A DNA stretch of 64,000 bases from Bacteroidales bacterium (GTDB lineage: Bacteria > Bacteroidota > Bacteroidia > Bacteroidales > UBA932): the NCBI GenBank assembly GCA_023667095.1, contig JAMPAT010000006.1, forward strand, positions 1 to 64,000, given 5' to 3'. This document shows, one piece after another, positions 44,208-54,518 of this stretch. Numbering within the stretch: the first letter of the stretch is position 1; each line of letters starts with the position of its first letter. Below the pieces are notes generated by a model. It was given only the letters and a program-made list of their open reading frames with translations, was not told the DNA's origin and did no database searches. The position numbers and the translations under genes were made by a program.

Positions 44208-47200
44208 ATGTTTCTAAGTAAATTTTCCAGATTTCTGGGGCATGGATTCTTCCTGGCACTGCTTATGGCTTGCTGTGTCTGCGGAACTGCATTGGCCCAG
44301 GAAAATGCATCCCAAGACGGAAACGGATTGAGGATAATCGGTAATGTTACCGATGAAAAGGGAGAGCCTCTTGTCGGGGCAACCGTCTATGCAAAGACAG
44401 ACAAGACAGTGAATGCCATTACGGACCTTGATGGAAACTACACTATCACTGTCCCGGAGAAATGGACAGTGCTTGTCTATGACTATGTCGGCTTTGTGAC
44501 AAAGGAGGAGCTGGTAGGTGACCGGAAGGTCATCAATGTGGAGCTTGCCGAGAATATCGGACAGCTTGAAGATGCCGTTGTCGTTGCATACGGAACGCAG
44601 AAAAGGGAGTCTGTCGTGGCTTCCATCACGACCATTGAACCGGAGGCCCTGAAAGTCTCTACAAGCCGTTCACTTACAAATAACCTTGCTGGAAATGTGG
44701 CCGGTGTACTTGCAATCCAGCGTTCAGGAGAGCCTGGATATGACAATTCTACATTCTGGATCCGCGGTATTTCCACTTTCCAGGGAGTAGGAGGTGACCC
44801 TCTCGTCCTTGTCGATGGAATCGAAAGGAGCCTTGACACCATTGATGCCGAGGAAATCGCTTCTTTCTCTGTGCTGAAGGATGCTGCTGCAAGTGCAGTG
44901 TACGGAGTCAGAGGTGCGAACGGTGTTATCCTTATCAACACCAAGCGCGGACAGGCCGGAAAGCCAAAGGTTACAATCAAGGCCGAGTTTGCAGGCACAC
45001 AGCCGGTGAAATTGCCGGAATATATCGGGGCAGCCGACTACATGCAGCTTTTGGACGATGTGCTTCTGGATACCGGATCACTTCCTATGTACACAGACCA
45101 GATTGCCAAGACACGTGCCGGCTATGATCCTGACATCTATCCGGATGTGAACTGGATAAAGGCTATCTCCAAGGACTGGGCAAACAACCAGAGGGTCACT
45201 GCGGAGATAAGCGGAGGTAACGAGAGGGTAGTCTACTCGATTGTGGCTGCATTCTACAATGAGAGCGGTATCCTTACAAGGGACATGTCCAAGGAATGGG
45301 ACCCTTCGATAAAGCTCCAGAGGTATAATGTCCGCTCAAACGTGGATATCAAGATTACCAATACTACAAAGCTCCGTATCAATATCGGAGGCTATCTCCA
45401 GGAACGCAATTCAACTCCTGAGAGTGTCAGCCTCATATTCGACAGGGCCTTCCGTGCGGTTCCCTTCAAATTCCCTGTACAGTACTCCACTGGCGAGATT
45501 CCTGGAAATGAGGAGTCAAATGTGTGGGCTATGGCCACACAGAGGGGATATAACCGCACGACTGCGAGCAAGATAGAGACCCTTGTGACCCTTGAGCAGG
45601 ACTTGAAGTTTGTCACAGAGGGACTTAAGATAAGGGGTACATTCTCATTTGACCGCTATTCAACAGGAACTGTAAGCCGTTCGACGAACCCGACCATATA
45701 TAACCCGGCTTCGGGACGAAATGAGGACGGTTCGCTTATCCTTACAGTCAAGAGCAACGGCAGCAACACACTCGGACATTCATCTTCCGGTACATTCGGC
45801 AACAAGAGTGTCTATTTTGAGGCAGCCGTGACATACGACAGGACTTTCAACAAGGATCATGCGGTCTCAGGACTCCTCCTTTTCAACAGGAGAAACTATG
45901 ACAATGGTGACAAGTTGCCGTACAGGAACCAGGGACTTGCCGGAAGGGCTTCATATACATACGCCAACAGGTACGTGGCGGAGTTCAACTTCGGATATAA
46001 CGGTTCAGAGAACTTCGCCCCAGGCAGGAGATATGGTTTCTTCCCTTCAGGAGCACTTGGATGGGTGATTTCGGAGGAACCTTTCATGGCTTCTGCCAAG
46101 AGGGTGCTTTCAAAGCTGAAGATACGTGCTTCATACGGACAGACAGGTAACGCCTCGCTTGACGGACGCCGTTTTGCATACCTGTCCACAATTACTGATG
46201 ACTGGAACACTCTCGGGGAATACAGGTGGGGATATGAGTCCAACTACAACAAGAACGGTATGGCTGAGGGTGACTTTGCCGTCCCTGACCTGACATGGGA
46301 GAAGGTAAACAAGGCCGATGTCGGCTTTGAGATAGGCCTTTTCAACGGTATTGCCGATTTTTCGGTTGACTTCTTTGACGAGAGGAGGAACAATATCTTC
46401 ATGGAAAGGACCTCGATCCCGGCCACTGCAGGATTCATCAAGTCGCCATGGCAGAACTTCGGCAAGGTGAAGAACCAGGGTGTCGACATGACACTGAATT
46501 TCAGGAAACAGTTCGGACGTGACTTCTTCCTGAGCCTTATGGGAACATTCACATACGCACACAATACAATTGTGGAGATGGATGAGCCGAAGGCAGTTGT
46601 CGGGACCAACAGGGCGCAGACAGGACATCCTGTAGGCCAGCTCTTCGGATATATTGATGACGGGCTGTATACATACGATGACTTTGTGGATGTCGAGAAC
46701 GGTATCCTGAGACCGGACCTTCCAGAGGTTACTCTTGTCTCCAAGGTGCGCCCGGGAGACATCAAGTACAGGGATGTCAACAAGGACGGCAAGATTGACG
46801 TATATGACAAGTCTCCGATCGGAGGAACAAAGAACCCGGAGCTTGTGTATGGATTCGGGTTCACATTCATCTGGAAAGACCTTGACATATCGGCACTTTT
46901 CCAGGGTGTGGGCAAGACATGGAATATACTTTCAGGAAACATCATCCCTGCATCAAACAAGGGTACTACATACAATGTCTTCACAAACTACCAGGACCGC
47001 TGGACAGAGGATAACCCGAGCCAGAATGTGTTCTATCCACGTTTGGATTACGGGACAAATGCCAACAACAGCCAGCAGTCGACATGGTGGCTGCGTGACA
47101 TGAGCTTCCTCAGGCTGAAGAATATAGAAATCGGATATTCGCTTCCTAAGAAAGTTTCAGAGAAGTCGTTCATATCAGGGGCAAGGGTATTCCTCAGGGG

Positions 47201-47318
47201 TACCAACCTGCTGACTTTCTCAAAATTCAAGCTTTGGGATCCGGAACTCGCTTCAGCTACAGGTGCTGCCTATCCTGTAATGAAGTCAATATCTGCAGGA
47301 CTTGAGTTTAAATTCTAA
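44208..47318 (+). CDS. susC: SusC/RagA-family TonB-dependent outer-membrane transporter
   Basis: The protein has 1036 residues with a signal peptide ending CVCGTALAQ. A CarboxypepD_reg-like domain (IIGNVTDEKGEPLVGATVYA) comes first. The plug follows, with VVVAYGTQKRESVVASITTI and the SusC hallmark VLVDGIERSLDTIDAEEIAS plus SVLKDAAASAVYGVRGANGV. A 22-strand barrel ends in the usual aromatic GLEFKF. It imports oligosaccharides captured by the SusD partner, using TonB energy. I took the ATG at 44208 because a signal peptide starts there; the GTG at 44169 adds an unrelated leader. It lies 74 bases after DUF4832 copy A and 12 bases before susD. Confidence 0.95.
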   Translation: MFLSKFSRFLGHGFFLALLMACCVCGTALAQENASQDGNGLRIIGNVTDEKGEPLVGATVYAKTDKTVNAITDLDGNYTITVPEKWTVLVYDYVGFVTKEELVGDRKVINVELAENIGQLEDAVVVAYGTQKRESVVASITTIEPEALKVSTSRSLTNNLAGNVAGVLAIQRSGEPGYDNSTFWIRGISTFQGVGGDPLVLVDGIERSLDTIDAEEIASFSVLKDAAASAVYGVRGANGVILINTKRGQAGKPKVTIKAEFAGTQPVKLPEYIGAADYMQLLDDVLLDTGSLPMYTDQIAKTRAGYDPDIYPDVNWIKAISKDWANNQRVTAEISGGNERVVYSIVAAFYNESGILTRDMSKEWDPSIKLQRYNVRSNVDIKITNTTKLRINIGGYLQERNSTPESVSLIFDRAFRAVPFKFPVQYSTGEIPGNEESNVWAMATQRGYNRTTASKIETLVTLEQDLKFVTEGLKIRGTFSFDRYSTGTVSRSTNPTIYNPASGRNEDGSLILTVKSNGSNTLGHSSSGTFGNKSVYFEAAVTYDRTFNKDHAVSGLLLFNRRNYDNGDKLPYRNQGLAGRASYTYANRYVAEFNFGYNGSENFAPGRRYGFFPSGALGWVISEEPFMASAKRVLSKLKIRASYGQTGNASLDGRRFAYLSTITDDWNTLGEYRWGYESNYNKNGMAEGDFAVPDLTWEKVNKADVGFEIGLFNGIADFSVDFFDERRNNIFMERTSIPATAGFIKSPWQNFGKVKNQGVDMTLNFRKQFGRDFFLSLMGTFTYAHNTIVEMDEPKAVVGTNRAQTGHPVGQLFGYIDDGLYTYDDFVDVENGILRPDLPEVTLVSKVRPGDIKYRDVNKDGKIDVYDKSPIGGTKNPELVYGFGFTFIWKDLDISALFQGVGKTWNILSGNIIPASNKGTTYNVFTNYQDRWTEDNPSQNVFYPRLDYGTNANNSQQSTWWLRDMSFLRLKNIEIGYSLPKKVSEKSFISGARVFLRGTNLLTFSKFKLWDPELASATGAAYPVMKSISAGLEFKF

Positions 47319-47330
47319 ATTATTGACAGA

Positions 47331-49277
47331 ATGAAAAATAAGAAATTAATATACTTGATTGCAGGGCTTGTCTCCATCTTTGCTGCCGTTTCCTGTGACT
47401 ATCTTGACAAACAGCCGGATGACCAGCTTGACATAGAGACTGCATTTGAGAACAAGAACAATCTTGAACGCTGGCTTGCATATATCTATAACGGTATACC
47501 GACATTCTATCATTATGATGGAGCCATTGCCGTTGCTGATGACCTTACACCTCCGGTAGGATGGGAGTCACAGGGATTCAAGGCAATCCTCTACCAGAAC
47601 GGTAACTTCACTCCTGCACAGGGTGGAATCATTTCATATTGGACAGAGTTCTCAAAGAGAATCCGTTCTGCCTATATCTTCATGGAGAATGCACATCCTC
47701 TTTTTGATGTCTCTGCCAAGGAGATAGAATGGATGAAGGCAGAGTGCCGCTTTTTTATTGCCTATTACCACGCAATGATGGTGATGACCTACGGCGCAAT
47801 TCCTATGATTGTTGAGCCTGCACAGGGAACTAATGCTTCTGACATGCAGCTTAAGCAGCAGCCTTTCTATACTGTTGTAGACTGGGTTGCGCAGGAACTC
47901 AAGGAGACTTCTGAGATTCTTCCGTCTGCATACGAGGAGGCAAACAAGTACGGAAGGGCAACTTCGCTGATGTGTCTTGCGATACGTGCACGCCTGCTGA
48001 CATTCGCAGCAAGCCCTCTCGTGAACGGCAATCCGGACCTTGCCGGATTTACAAACTGTGACGGTGTACCTGTATTCAGTTCTGAATATGATCCTGAGAG
48101 ATGGAGAGCAGCCGCTGATGCAAACAAGGATGTGATTGATGCTGCCAAGGAGGCAGGATATGACCTTTATGTGGAACGTCTTTCAAGTGGCTCTGTAGAT
48201 CCTTACATGTCATATATGAAGGCAGTCCTGATGCGCTGGGACCAGGGAAACCATGAGGTCCTCTTCCCTAAGACATACGACAGCGGGGCATATTTCGACA
48301 GGCAGTGCAACCCGCGAAGCATGGGAGGTGCAGGTGCAATCGGTGTTACACAGAATCTTGTGGATGCATTCTTCATGAGCAATGGACTTGTCCCTATCAC
48401 AGGCTATGCCGACAACGGAAAGACTCCTATAATAAACCATGCTTCAGGCTATACAGAGGAAGGATATTCTTCTGCTGACATGAAGGCAAGGACAAAATAT
48501 TTCTATGCAGAGCAGGGTGCCGTGGAAGGTGCAAAGGAAGAGTATGTGATTACGACAAAGAATACATACAACATGTATTGCAACCGTGAGCCGCGTTTCT
48601 ATATCTCTGTGCTGTATAACGAGCAGTACCACTGGGGCAAGGACAAGCACAAGTCTTCAATCAAGACAACGGACTTCTTCTCAGGTGGACAGGATGGAGG
48701 ACCGAGCCATGACTCTCCGACTGCCGGCTACCTTGTGAGGAAGATGGTTGACCCGTCTGCCATCCCGAGTGAAAGTTCAGGGACATACAAGACACGCCAT
48801 GGCGCAATCTACCGTCTCGCGGAGGCTTATCTGTCATACGCAGAGTGCCTTAATGAATACAGTATCGCAAGAGGTTCATATGCTGCCAACAAGGCGGAGA
48901 TTGTCAAATATGTGAACCTTATCAGGGAGAGGGCCGGAATACCGCAGTATGGTTCCGGACTTGACAGCGACGGGGTGCAGATGATTCCTGTGCCGTCTGA
49001 CGGAGAGCAGTTCCGTGACCTTATCCGCAGGGAAAGGCGTGTCGAGCTAAACTGTGAGGCAGGCTGCCGCTTTGATGACCTTAGACGCTGGAAACAGGCT
49101 GAAACAGTGCTTGACGGGCCGTTCTATGGGATGGATTCACGTGCGACAAAGACAAGCAGGGACGACTACTACAAGAGGACCCAGTACCAGACACGCAGGT
49201 TCATCAGCTACTGGTGGCCTATCCCGCAGGATGACATTGACAAGAATACAAATCTTCGTCAGCTTCCAGGATGGTAG
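47331..49277 (+). CDS. susD: SusD/RagB-family surface glycan-binding lipoprotein
   Basis: The protein has 648 residues with a lipoprotein signal peptide (LIAGLVSIFAAVSC). SusD hallmarks are DYLDKQPDDQLDIETAFENK at the N-terminus, TPR helices around AECRFFIAYYHAMMVMTYGA, and the C-terminal RDLIRRERRVELNCEAGCRF and YWWPIPQDDIDKNTNLRQLP. It caps the SusC barrel and binds the incoming glycan. At 648 residues it is somewhat longer than average for the family (often 500-600), with extra sequence near residues 400-480. It overlaps the next open frame slightly, but that gene's own ATG lies 44 bases downstream. Confidence 0.95.
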   Translation: MKNKKLIYLIAGLVSIFAAVSCDYLDKQPDDQLDIETAFENKNNLERWLAYIYNGIPTFYHYDGAIAVADDLTPPVGWESQGFKAILYQNGNFTPAQGGIISYWTEFSKRIRSAYIFMENAHPLFDVSAKEIEWMKAECRFFIAYYHAMMVMTYGAIPMIVEPAQGTNASDMQLKQQPFYTVVDWVAQELKETSEILPSAYEEANKYGRATSLMCLAIRARLLTFAASPLVNGNPDLAGFTNCDGVPVFSSEYDPERWRAAADANKDVIDAAKEAGYDLYVERLSSGSVDPYMSYMKAVLMRWDQGNHEVLFPKTYDSGAYFDRQCNPRSMGGAGAIGVTQNLVDAFFMSNGLVPITGYADNGKTPIINHASGYTEEGYSSADMKARTKYFYAEQGAVEGAKEEYVITTKNTYNMYCNREPRFYISVLYNEQYHWGKDKHKSSIKTTDFFSGGQDGGPSHDSPTAGYLVRKMVDPSAIPSESSGTYKTRHGAIYRLAEAYLSYAECLNEYSIARGSYAANKAEIVKYVNLIRERAGIPQYGSGLDSDGVQMIPVPSDGEQFRDLIRRERRVELNCEAGCRFDDLRRWKQAETVLDGPFYGMDSRATKTSRDDYYKRTQYQTRRFISYWWPIPQDDIDKNTNLRQLPGW

Positions 49278-49321
49278 GATTGGCATTATTGAGCTATTGT
49301 GAAAATATAATATTTGACAAC

Positions 49322-50683
49322 ATGAAATTCAGATATATGATAATCAGTGCAGCGGCAGGGATCCTATCCCTTGCCGGCTGCAACAAGGGAGGCTTCCAGG
49401 GACCGGACAGGAGCATGTACGATGTGGTCGAGACCATGACACTTGAAGTATCTGCCGAGGAGGTTGTCCTTGACGCGGAGGCACCTGATGAGGTGGCACT
49501 TGCATTTACATGGAGCCCTGCAAGGGAAATGCCGGATGACTATATTGTCACCTATGTGACATACCTTGACATCGAGGGGAATGATTTCAGCAACAGTGTG
49601 CGTGAAGTTGAGGATGACGGGGTATATTTCAAGGAATACACAAACCAGCAGCTTCAGAATCTGCTGGTCGACAAATGGGGCAAGAACTATTCGCGTGCCG
49701 TGAATATGCAGTTCAAGGTCATCGCCAAATGGGATGGCGGCACAAAATACATCATGCCTGAAGTCAGGACAACCGGTGTCAGTGTACGTCCGTTCCGTCC
49801 GCTTACTTTCGATGCCGACCGTATCTTCCTTTCCGGGGAGGCTGTGACAGGAACTACAAAGCAGGCAATGCCAAAGACACCGGAAAATGAGTTCATCTAC
49901 GCGGAGGAAGTGTATCTTCAGCCAGGCATGATGACCATACCTATCGAATATGAAGGCATTACTTCATATATATGTCCGGCAGACGGTGATGTCATCATTC
50001 CTGATGATGACCTTGTTGGAGGAAAGCCTGCTGCAACGGAATATGCGGCAGTCGTGAAGGATGAGCCGAAGGAAGGTGCATCGCTTCCTGCATGGAATAT
50101 TCCTGTTGAAGGATATTGGCGTGTAATAATTGACATTGAGAACAAGGCTGTCAAATTCTTCTCTCCCAAGAACAGGCTTGAGCCATTGACTGTGGAATTT
50201 GCATACGAGGGCAGAACTCCTCCATCATGGATATTGACCAAGACTCTCGGTGCCGGAAATTATTATGTCAACTCAATGACCGGCTGGGACAGCTGGAAGG
50301 GCAAGGCCTATCCATTCGTTGTCTCCAAGACTGACCCTCAGCTAATCATATGGCAGGGATCTTCATTCAGCATGTCTGATGCCTTCTGTGTAAAGGTAGC
50401 ACAGGGACCGGCAGAAGTTGATGACATCAGGGCCGGGGAAGGTAGCGGCGGCAACAATCCTAACAACGACGGCGCAGGAATGACATTCATTTCCAAGTCC
50501 TTGGCATTTATCCCGGCAACTGAGCCAGGTGTCGCATCAAGTGTAGATGTCGAGCTCAAGATGGGTGAGTGGCTCCCGATGGCGGCAGCTGTAAGTAACA
50601 GGAAATGGAAGCCGGCAGCCGGTGGAGTCAAGCTGAGCAAGATTACCATCGATGCCAGAAACAATATGATCCGTTTTGACTAA
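49322..50683 (+). CDS. SusE-like surface lipoprotein
   Basis: The protein has 453 residues with a lipoprotein signal peptide (MIISAAAGILSLAGC). An N-terminal SusE-type immunoglobulin-like domain (TLEVSAEEVVLDAEAPDEVA, then LAFTWSPA) is followed by further beta-domains. The last 180 or so residues (from GWDSWKGKAYPFVVSKTDPQ to KITIDARNNMIRFD) are recognisably the same module as the C-termini of the proteins at 52360 and 55875. It probably binds glycan at the cell surface alongside SusD. The start at 49322 is set by the signal peptide; the frame opens earlier, inside susD. Confidence 0.75.
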   Translation: MKFRYMIISAAAGILSLAGCNKGGFQGPDRSMYDVVETMTLEVSAEEVVLDAEAPDEVALAFTWSPAREMPDDYIVTYVTYLDIEGNDFSNSVREVEDDGVYFKEYTNQQLQNLLVDKWGKNYSRAVNMQFKVIAKWDGGTKYIMPEVRTTGVSVRPFRPLTFDADRIFLSGEAVTGTTKQAMPKTPENEFIYAEEVYLQPGMMTIPIEYEGITSYICPADGDVIIPDDDLVGGKPAATEYAAVVKDEPKEGASLPAWNIPVEGYWRVIIDIENKAVKFFSPKNRLEPLTVEFAYEGRTPPSWILTKTLGAGNYYVNSMTGWDSWKGKAYPFVVSKTDPQLIIWQGSSFSMSDAFCVKVAQGPAEVDDIRAGEGSGGNNPNNDGAGMTFISKSLAFIPATEPGVASSVDVELKMGEWLPMAAAVSNRKWKPAAGGVKLSKITIDARNNMIRFD

Positions 50684-50759
50684 GGGACAATAAATTCAAG
50701 AATAGGTCTGCCGGCAGCCAATGTCCAGCCGGCGGACATGGTAAATTTATACATATAAA

Positions 50760-52343
50760 ATGACTTACAGGATTAAAAATACAGTTTTGATACTTCTGGC
50801 AGCTGTAGTGTCTGCCTGTGCCTGCGGAAAGGAGCCTGGACCTTCAAACGGCAGCCAGTCTTCAATCGAGGGAAATACGACAGTAAAGATCAGTCCTGAC
50901 AGGACGTCTGTAATACGTAATCCATTGAATGGATGGGTGATGTATCTTTCAGGTACGGCTGACCCGTCATATTTCGACAAGAAGATATATGTTGCTGACC
51001 TCGGAAAGGAAGTGCTTATAAGGGATTATGCCTCAGCCTGCTATATCCGTACAGGATGGAAAAGCCTGAACCCGTCAAAGGGAGTGTATGCGTGGGATGA
51101 CCCGACAAGCAGCATATACAAGCTGATCAAGAGGGCAGAGGAACTGGAGATTCCGATTGCTTTCCGTGTGGTTGTGGACGGCCGCGACCAGAGGGAGAAC
51201 ACACCTCAGTTCGTGTTCGATGCAGGAGCGGAATACTGGCTTGAAAATGCAAACTATCCGGATAGGAAGACCCCTCTTGCCGTTGATCCGGTATGGAGAA
51301 AATACTATGAAGAATTTGTAAAGGCTTTCGGAGCACGTTTCAATGACCCTAAGAAGACAGCATTCATTGATGGATACGGACTTGGGAAATGGGGCGAAGG
51401 ACATAATGTATGCTATGAGCAGAACAATGCTGTAAGCAACATGACTTCTGAATACAAGGCTGATACAATGGACTGGATAACAAAGCTGTATGCTGAGAAT
51501 TTCACAAGGGTTCCGCTTGTGATAAACTACCATAGGCAGATAGGGCATCCTGTCAGCGAGGGCAAGAATGCCCAGCCGGACAGCGAGGATGTCCTCCAGA
51601 TTGCGATAGACAACGGCTATTGCCTGCGTGCAGACTCGTTCGGAATGAAGAACCAGGACTGGGGATACAACAATTGGGAGCGCAGCTTTGTGAAGAAATG
51701 GAGCCATAGGCTTCCGGTCATAATGGAGGGCGGATATATAGTTGACAGCCCCGGTCATCAGTCCGGAATCAAGGGCGACGGATATAATTCACCGGCAGAA
51801 GTACGTGAAGGAGAATTCCTTGACTCTCAGGAGGCATGTGTCAATATGATGGACTTCCGCTATGGAAATGAGACTGAGTCGTGGTTCAATGATGCCTTCT
51901 CACTTGTCCAGAGATTTGTTGCGGAGGGAGGATACAGGCTTTATCCGACTTCACTGTCAGTGCCTTCTTCGGGTACTTTCGGCGACAAGGTTACCCTCGG
52001 GCACAGCTGGGCAAACCTTGGATGGGGCTATTGTCCCGTAAACCTTAAGCAGTGGAACTACAGGTACAAGGTAGCATTTGCCCTGCTTGACAGCAAGAAT
52101 GAGCCGGTCAAGGTATTTGTGGATGAGCAGACTGACCTCTCGAAATGGATTAAAGGTGAAATCACGTCATATACATTTGACGTGGAGATAAAGGGAGTTG
52201 CTGTCGGGGCATATACCTGGGGAGTCGGAATTGTCGACACAGCAGATGGCAACAATATAGGGATACGTACTGCAGCTGCATCAAAGCACCTGACTGACAC
52301 AGGATGGGTCCGTGCCGGAACATTTACAGTAAATGCCAAATAA
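50760..52343 (+). CDS. DUF4832-type lipoprotein, putative GH-A clan glycosidase (copy B)
   Basis: The protein has 527 residues. A lipoprotein signal peptide (LILLAAVVSACAC) is followed by the same architecture as the gene at 42502: PDRTSVIRNPLNGWVMYLSG, then a barrel, and a C-terminal GWGYCPVNLKQWNYRYKVAF. Glu213 (GLGKWGEGH) and Glu323 (VIMEGGY) mark the probable acid/base and nucleophile. Divergence from copy A is large outside these motifs, so the two may act on different linkages or positions of the same glycan. It lies 76 bases after the SusE-like gene and 16 bases before the next gene. Confidence 0.7.
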   Translation: MTYRIKNTVLILLAAVVSACACGKEPGPSNGSQSSIEGNTTVKISPDRTSVIRNPLNGWVMYLSGTADPSYFDKKIYVADLGKEVLIRDYASACYIRTGWKSLNPSKGVYAWDDPTSSIYKLIKRAEELEIPIAFRVVVDGRDQRENTPQFVFDAGAEYWLENANYPDRKTPLAVDPVWRKYYEEFVKAFGARFNDPKKTAFIDGYGLGKWGEGHNVCYEQNNAVSNMTSEYKADTMDWITKLYAENFTRVPLVINYHRQIGHPVSEGKNAQPDSEDVLQIAIDNGYCLRADSFGMKNQDWGYNNWERSFVKKWSHRLPVIMEGGYIVDSPGHQSGIKGDGYNSPAEVREGEFLDSQEACVNMMDFRYGNETESWFNDAFSLVQRFVAEGGYRLYPTSLSVPSSGTFGDKVTLGHSWANLGWGYCPVNLKQWNYRYKVAFALLDSKNEPVKVFVDEQTDLSKWIKGEITSYTFDVEIKGVAVGAYTWGVGIVDTADGNNIGIRTAAASKHLTDTGWVRAGTFTVNAK

Positions 52344-52359
52344 CCAAATAAACAATAAC

Positions 52360-54429
52360 ATGAAACGAATATTTATATCTTTGCTTGCTGCGGCGGCAAT
52401 CCTGCCGTACATGACCTCATGTACGGACCTCTCAGGAGTGGAAGGGCGTCTTGATGTCCTTGAGGAGCGCGTAGCTGCCATGACAAATTCTGTCATGGAA
52501 CTGAATGACAATGTAAAGGCCTTGCAGGCATTCAGCCAGTCAGGGCAGACTGTGAAGGAGATAAGGCAGGACGGAAACGTGTGGACAATCACTCTTGGTG
52601 ACGGTTCAATGCACAGGATTACCGTGGAAAACGGCCCGGTCCTGCTCAATGTCGGCATCGACAGTGAAGGATACTGGACTCTTGACGGCCAGAGGATACT
52701 CTCGGACGGCAAGCCGGTCAAGGCTACCGGAGAAAAGGGAGACAAAGGAGAAGCCGGTGACAAGGGTGACAATGGCTCTGATGGAAACGATGGCGCGGAC
52801 GGTGCAGATGGCAGGACACCTATATTCGGTGTGGACAGCGAAGGATACTGGACTGTCAGATATGATGAGAATGAAGAGCCGGAGAGAATTACCGATGTAA
52901 ATGGAGGATATGTCCTTGCAGTAGGTTCTGGAAGCGGCTCCGGAGACTCTTTCTTCAAAAGTGTCAGCATCGTTGACGGGGAGCTTGTCATAGTGCTCAA
53001 TTCAAATCCGGACAAAGTCTTCAGGCTTCCGGTAGAGGGCAGCTTCGGGATATCTGTTTCCAAGGATGAGGTAGTGATAATCCCTGGTGCAACTGTTGAG
53101 ATTCCGTTCGAGGTCAAGGGCATGGATGCTACAACCCGCATCTTTGTTGAGGCATACGGCTATTCCGCTGTCCTGAAAGACGGTTCGGTGTCAGTTACCG
53201 CTCCCGCTCAGCTTCCAGCTGACGGATATGTCATAGTCAAGGCAATAAGGAATTCCGACTCTTCATACAAGGCAGTGTGCATAACATTTGAAGATGGTAT
53301 AATGTCTTGTGTGGCAGACGTGCAGACTGTCGGAAAGGATGGCGGAAATGTTGAGGTGACCATAACGACAAATATTGAATACAAAGTGGCTATCCCTGAA
53401 AATGTGTCATGGATACATGTGGCTCCTTCCACAAAGGCGGTGACTACGGATGTTGTTACGCTTTCCGTAGATGCAAATGACGGTGAGATGCGTTCTGCAA
53501 CTGTCAGTGTTGTCCCTGCCCTTGGTGAGACATACGAGGTCAAGATAGTCCAGTACGGTGTTGATGATGTCGTGTTTGAAAAGGTGGAGCTTGCTTCTGT
53601 GGCAAAGTTTGCTGTCAGCGGTTCAGCGGTTGCGGAATCTGTGGAAATGACCCAGACCCTTGAAAATGAGGATGTCTACGCATTCTGGTCTGACTTGAAG
53701 GCCGGTGAGATGTATATAGAGATGCTTGACGGGGAATCTGCCTCGCTCGGTGCTCTCGTCCCTGCAGAGGGTACTGATCTGAATCCGGCAACGGCACAGG
53801 CGATTGACCAGGATTTTGTAGCCCTGACTGCGCAGAGGCACTGGACAATTCCTGCAGACGGCAAATACCGTATTGTCCTTAACCGAGCATCAGGTGAGGT
53901 GACAATATATGATGAGGCCAATGACCTGCAGCCGTGGTCGGCAACATTCCATATCAATAATCTTGAAGCAAATGGTACGCTGAAAAGTACGATAACAAAT
54001 AAAATATATCTGTATGGTGACATTTCATGGAGTGGGAAAGCTGTTGAACTTGTGCCTTCTCCTGCCGATCCGCAAGTCCTCTATTACTTGGGTTCCCCTC
54101 TTAATTTGACACGGGTAAACTTTAAGACAGGAATATCTGCCAGCGACTTTGAAGTTATAGCGGAAGGAAAGGAGACAATTGGAGTCAGCCGCATCTATAC
54201 CTTTGCCCCAAGCGACAAGGAACTTTGCGTTTCCATCAACGGCAAAAAGGAAACTGCTGCTCCTGTGGTCATGAACGAATGGACACCAATGTCCGGAGGT
54301 TCTGACTGGCAGCGTGGTCAATATTTCCATCCGATTGACGGCTATGATGGCGAGACTCCTCATTTTGCTGCCACAAAAGCTACATTTATCCTTGATTTAA
54401 GGAATCTGAGGGTAAAATTGATAAACTAA
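52360..54429 (+). CDS. Surface lipoprotein with DUF4988-like coiled coil, collagen-like segment and BACON domain
   Basis: The protein has 689 residues with a lipoprotein signal peptide (LAAAAILPYMTSC). Residues 20-60 are a coiled coil (GVEGRLDVLEERVAAMTNSV). A DUF4988-type region with two DSEGYW repeats follows (about 108 and 162), interrupted by a collagen-like run of Gly-X-Y triplets (EKGDKGEAGDKGDNGSDGND). A BACON-type domain lies around residues 325-400 (IEYKVAIPENVSWIHVAPST). The C-terminal 190 residues are the module shared with the genes at 49322 and 55875. DUF4988 is found at the N-terminus of PL29 lyases, but no lyase domain is evident here. A long stalk displaying binding modules at the surface is the likely design. 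Confidence 0.75.
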   Translation: MKRIFISLLAAAAILPYMTSCTDLSGVEGRLDVLEERVAAMTNSVMELNDNVKALQAFSQSGQTVKEIRQDGNVWTITLGDGSMHRITVENGPVLLNVGIDSEGYWTLDGQRILSDGKPVKATGEKGDKGEAGDKGDNGSDGNDGADGADGRTPIFGVDSEGYWTVRYDENEEPERITDVNGGYVLAVGSGSGSGDSFFKSVSIVDGELVIVLNSNPDKVFRLPVEGSFGISVSKDEVVIIPGATVEIPFEVKGMDATTRIFVEAYGYSAVLKDGSVSVTAPAQLPADGYVIVKAIRNSDSSYKAVCITFEDGIMSCVADVQTVGKDGGNVEVTITTNIEYKVAIPENVSWIHVAPSTKAVTTDVVTLSVDANDGEMRSATVSVVPALGETYEVKIVQYGVDDVVFEKVELASVAKFAVSGSAVAESVEMTQTLENEDVYAFWSDLKAGEMYIEMLDGESASLGALVPAEGTDLNPATAQAIDQDFVALTAQRHWTIPADGKYRIVLNRASGEVTIYDEANDLQPWSATFHINNLEANGTLKSTITNKIYLYGDISWSGKAVELVPSPADPQVLYYLGSPLNLTRVNFKTGISASDFEVIAEGKETIGVSRIYTFAPSDKELCVSINGKKETAAPVVMNEWTPMSGGSDWQRGQYFHPIDGYDGETPHFAATKATFILDLRNLRVKLIN

Positions 54430-54518
54430 TATGTATATTCTTTAAAAAAGGGAGGATAAAACTCTAAGTTAAAACATATTTTGGCTTTACTTGGAATTTA
54501 TCTTCCCTTATATGATTT

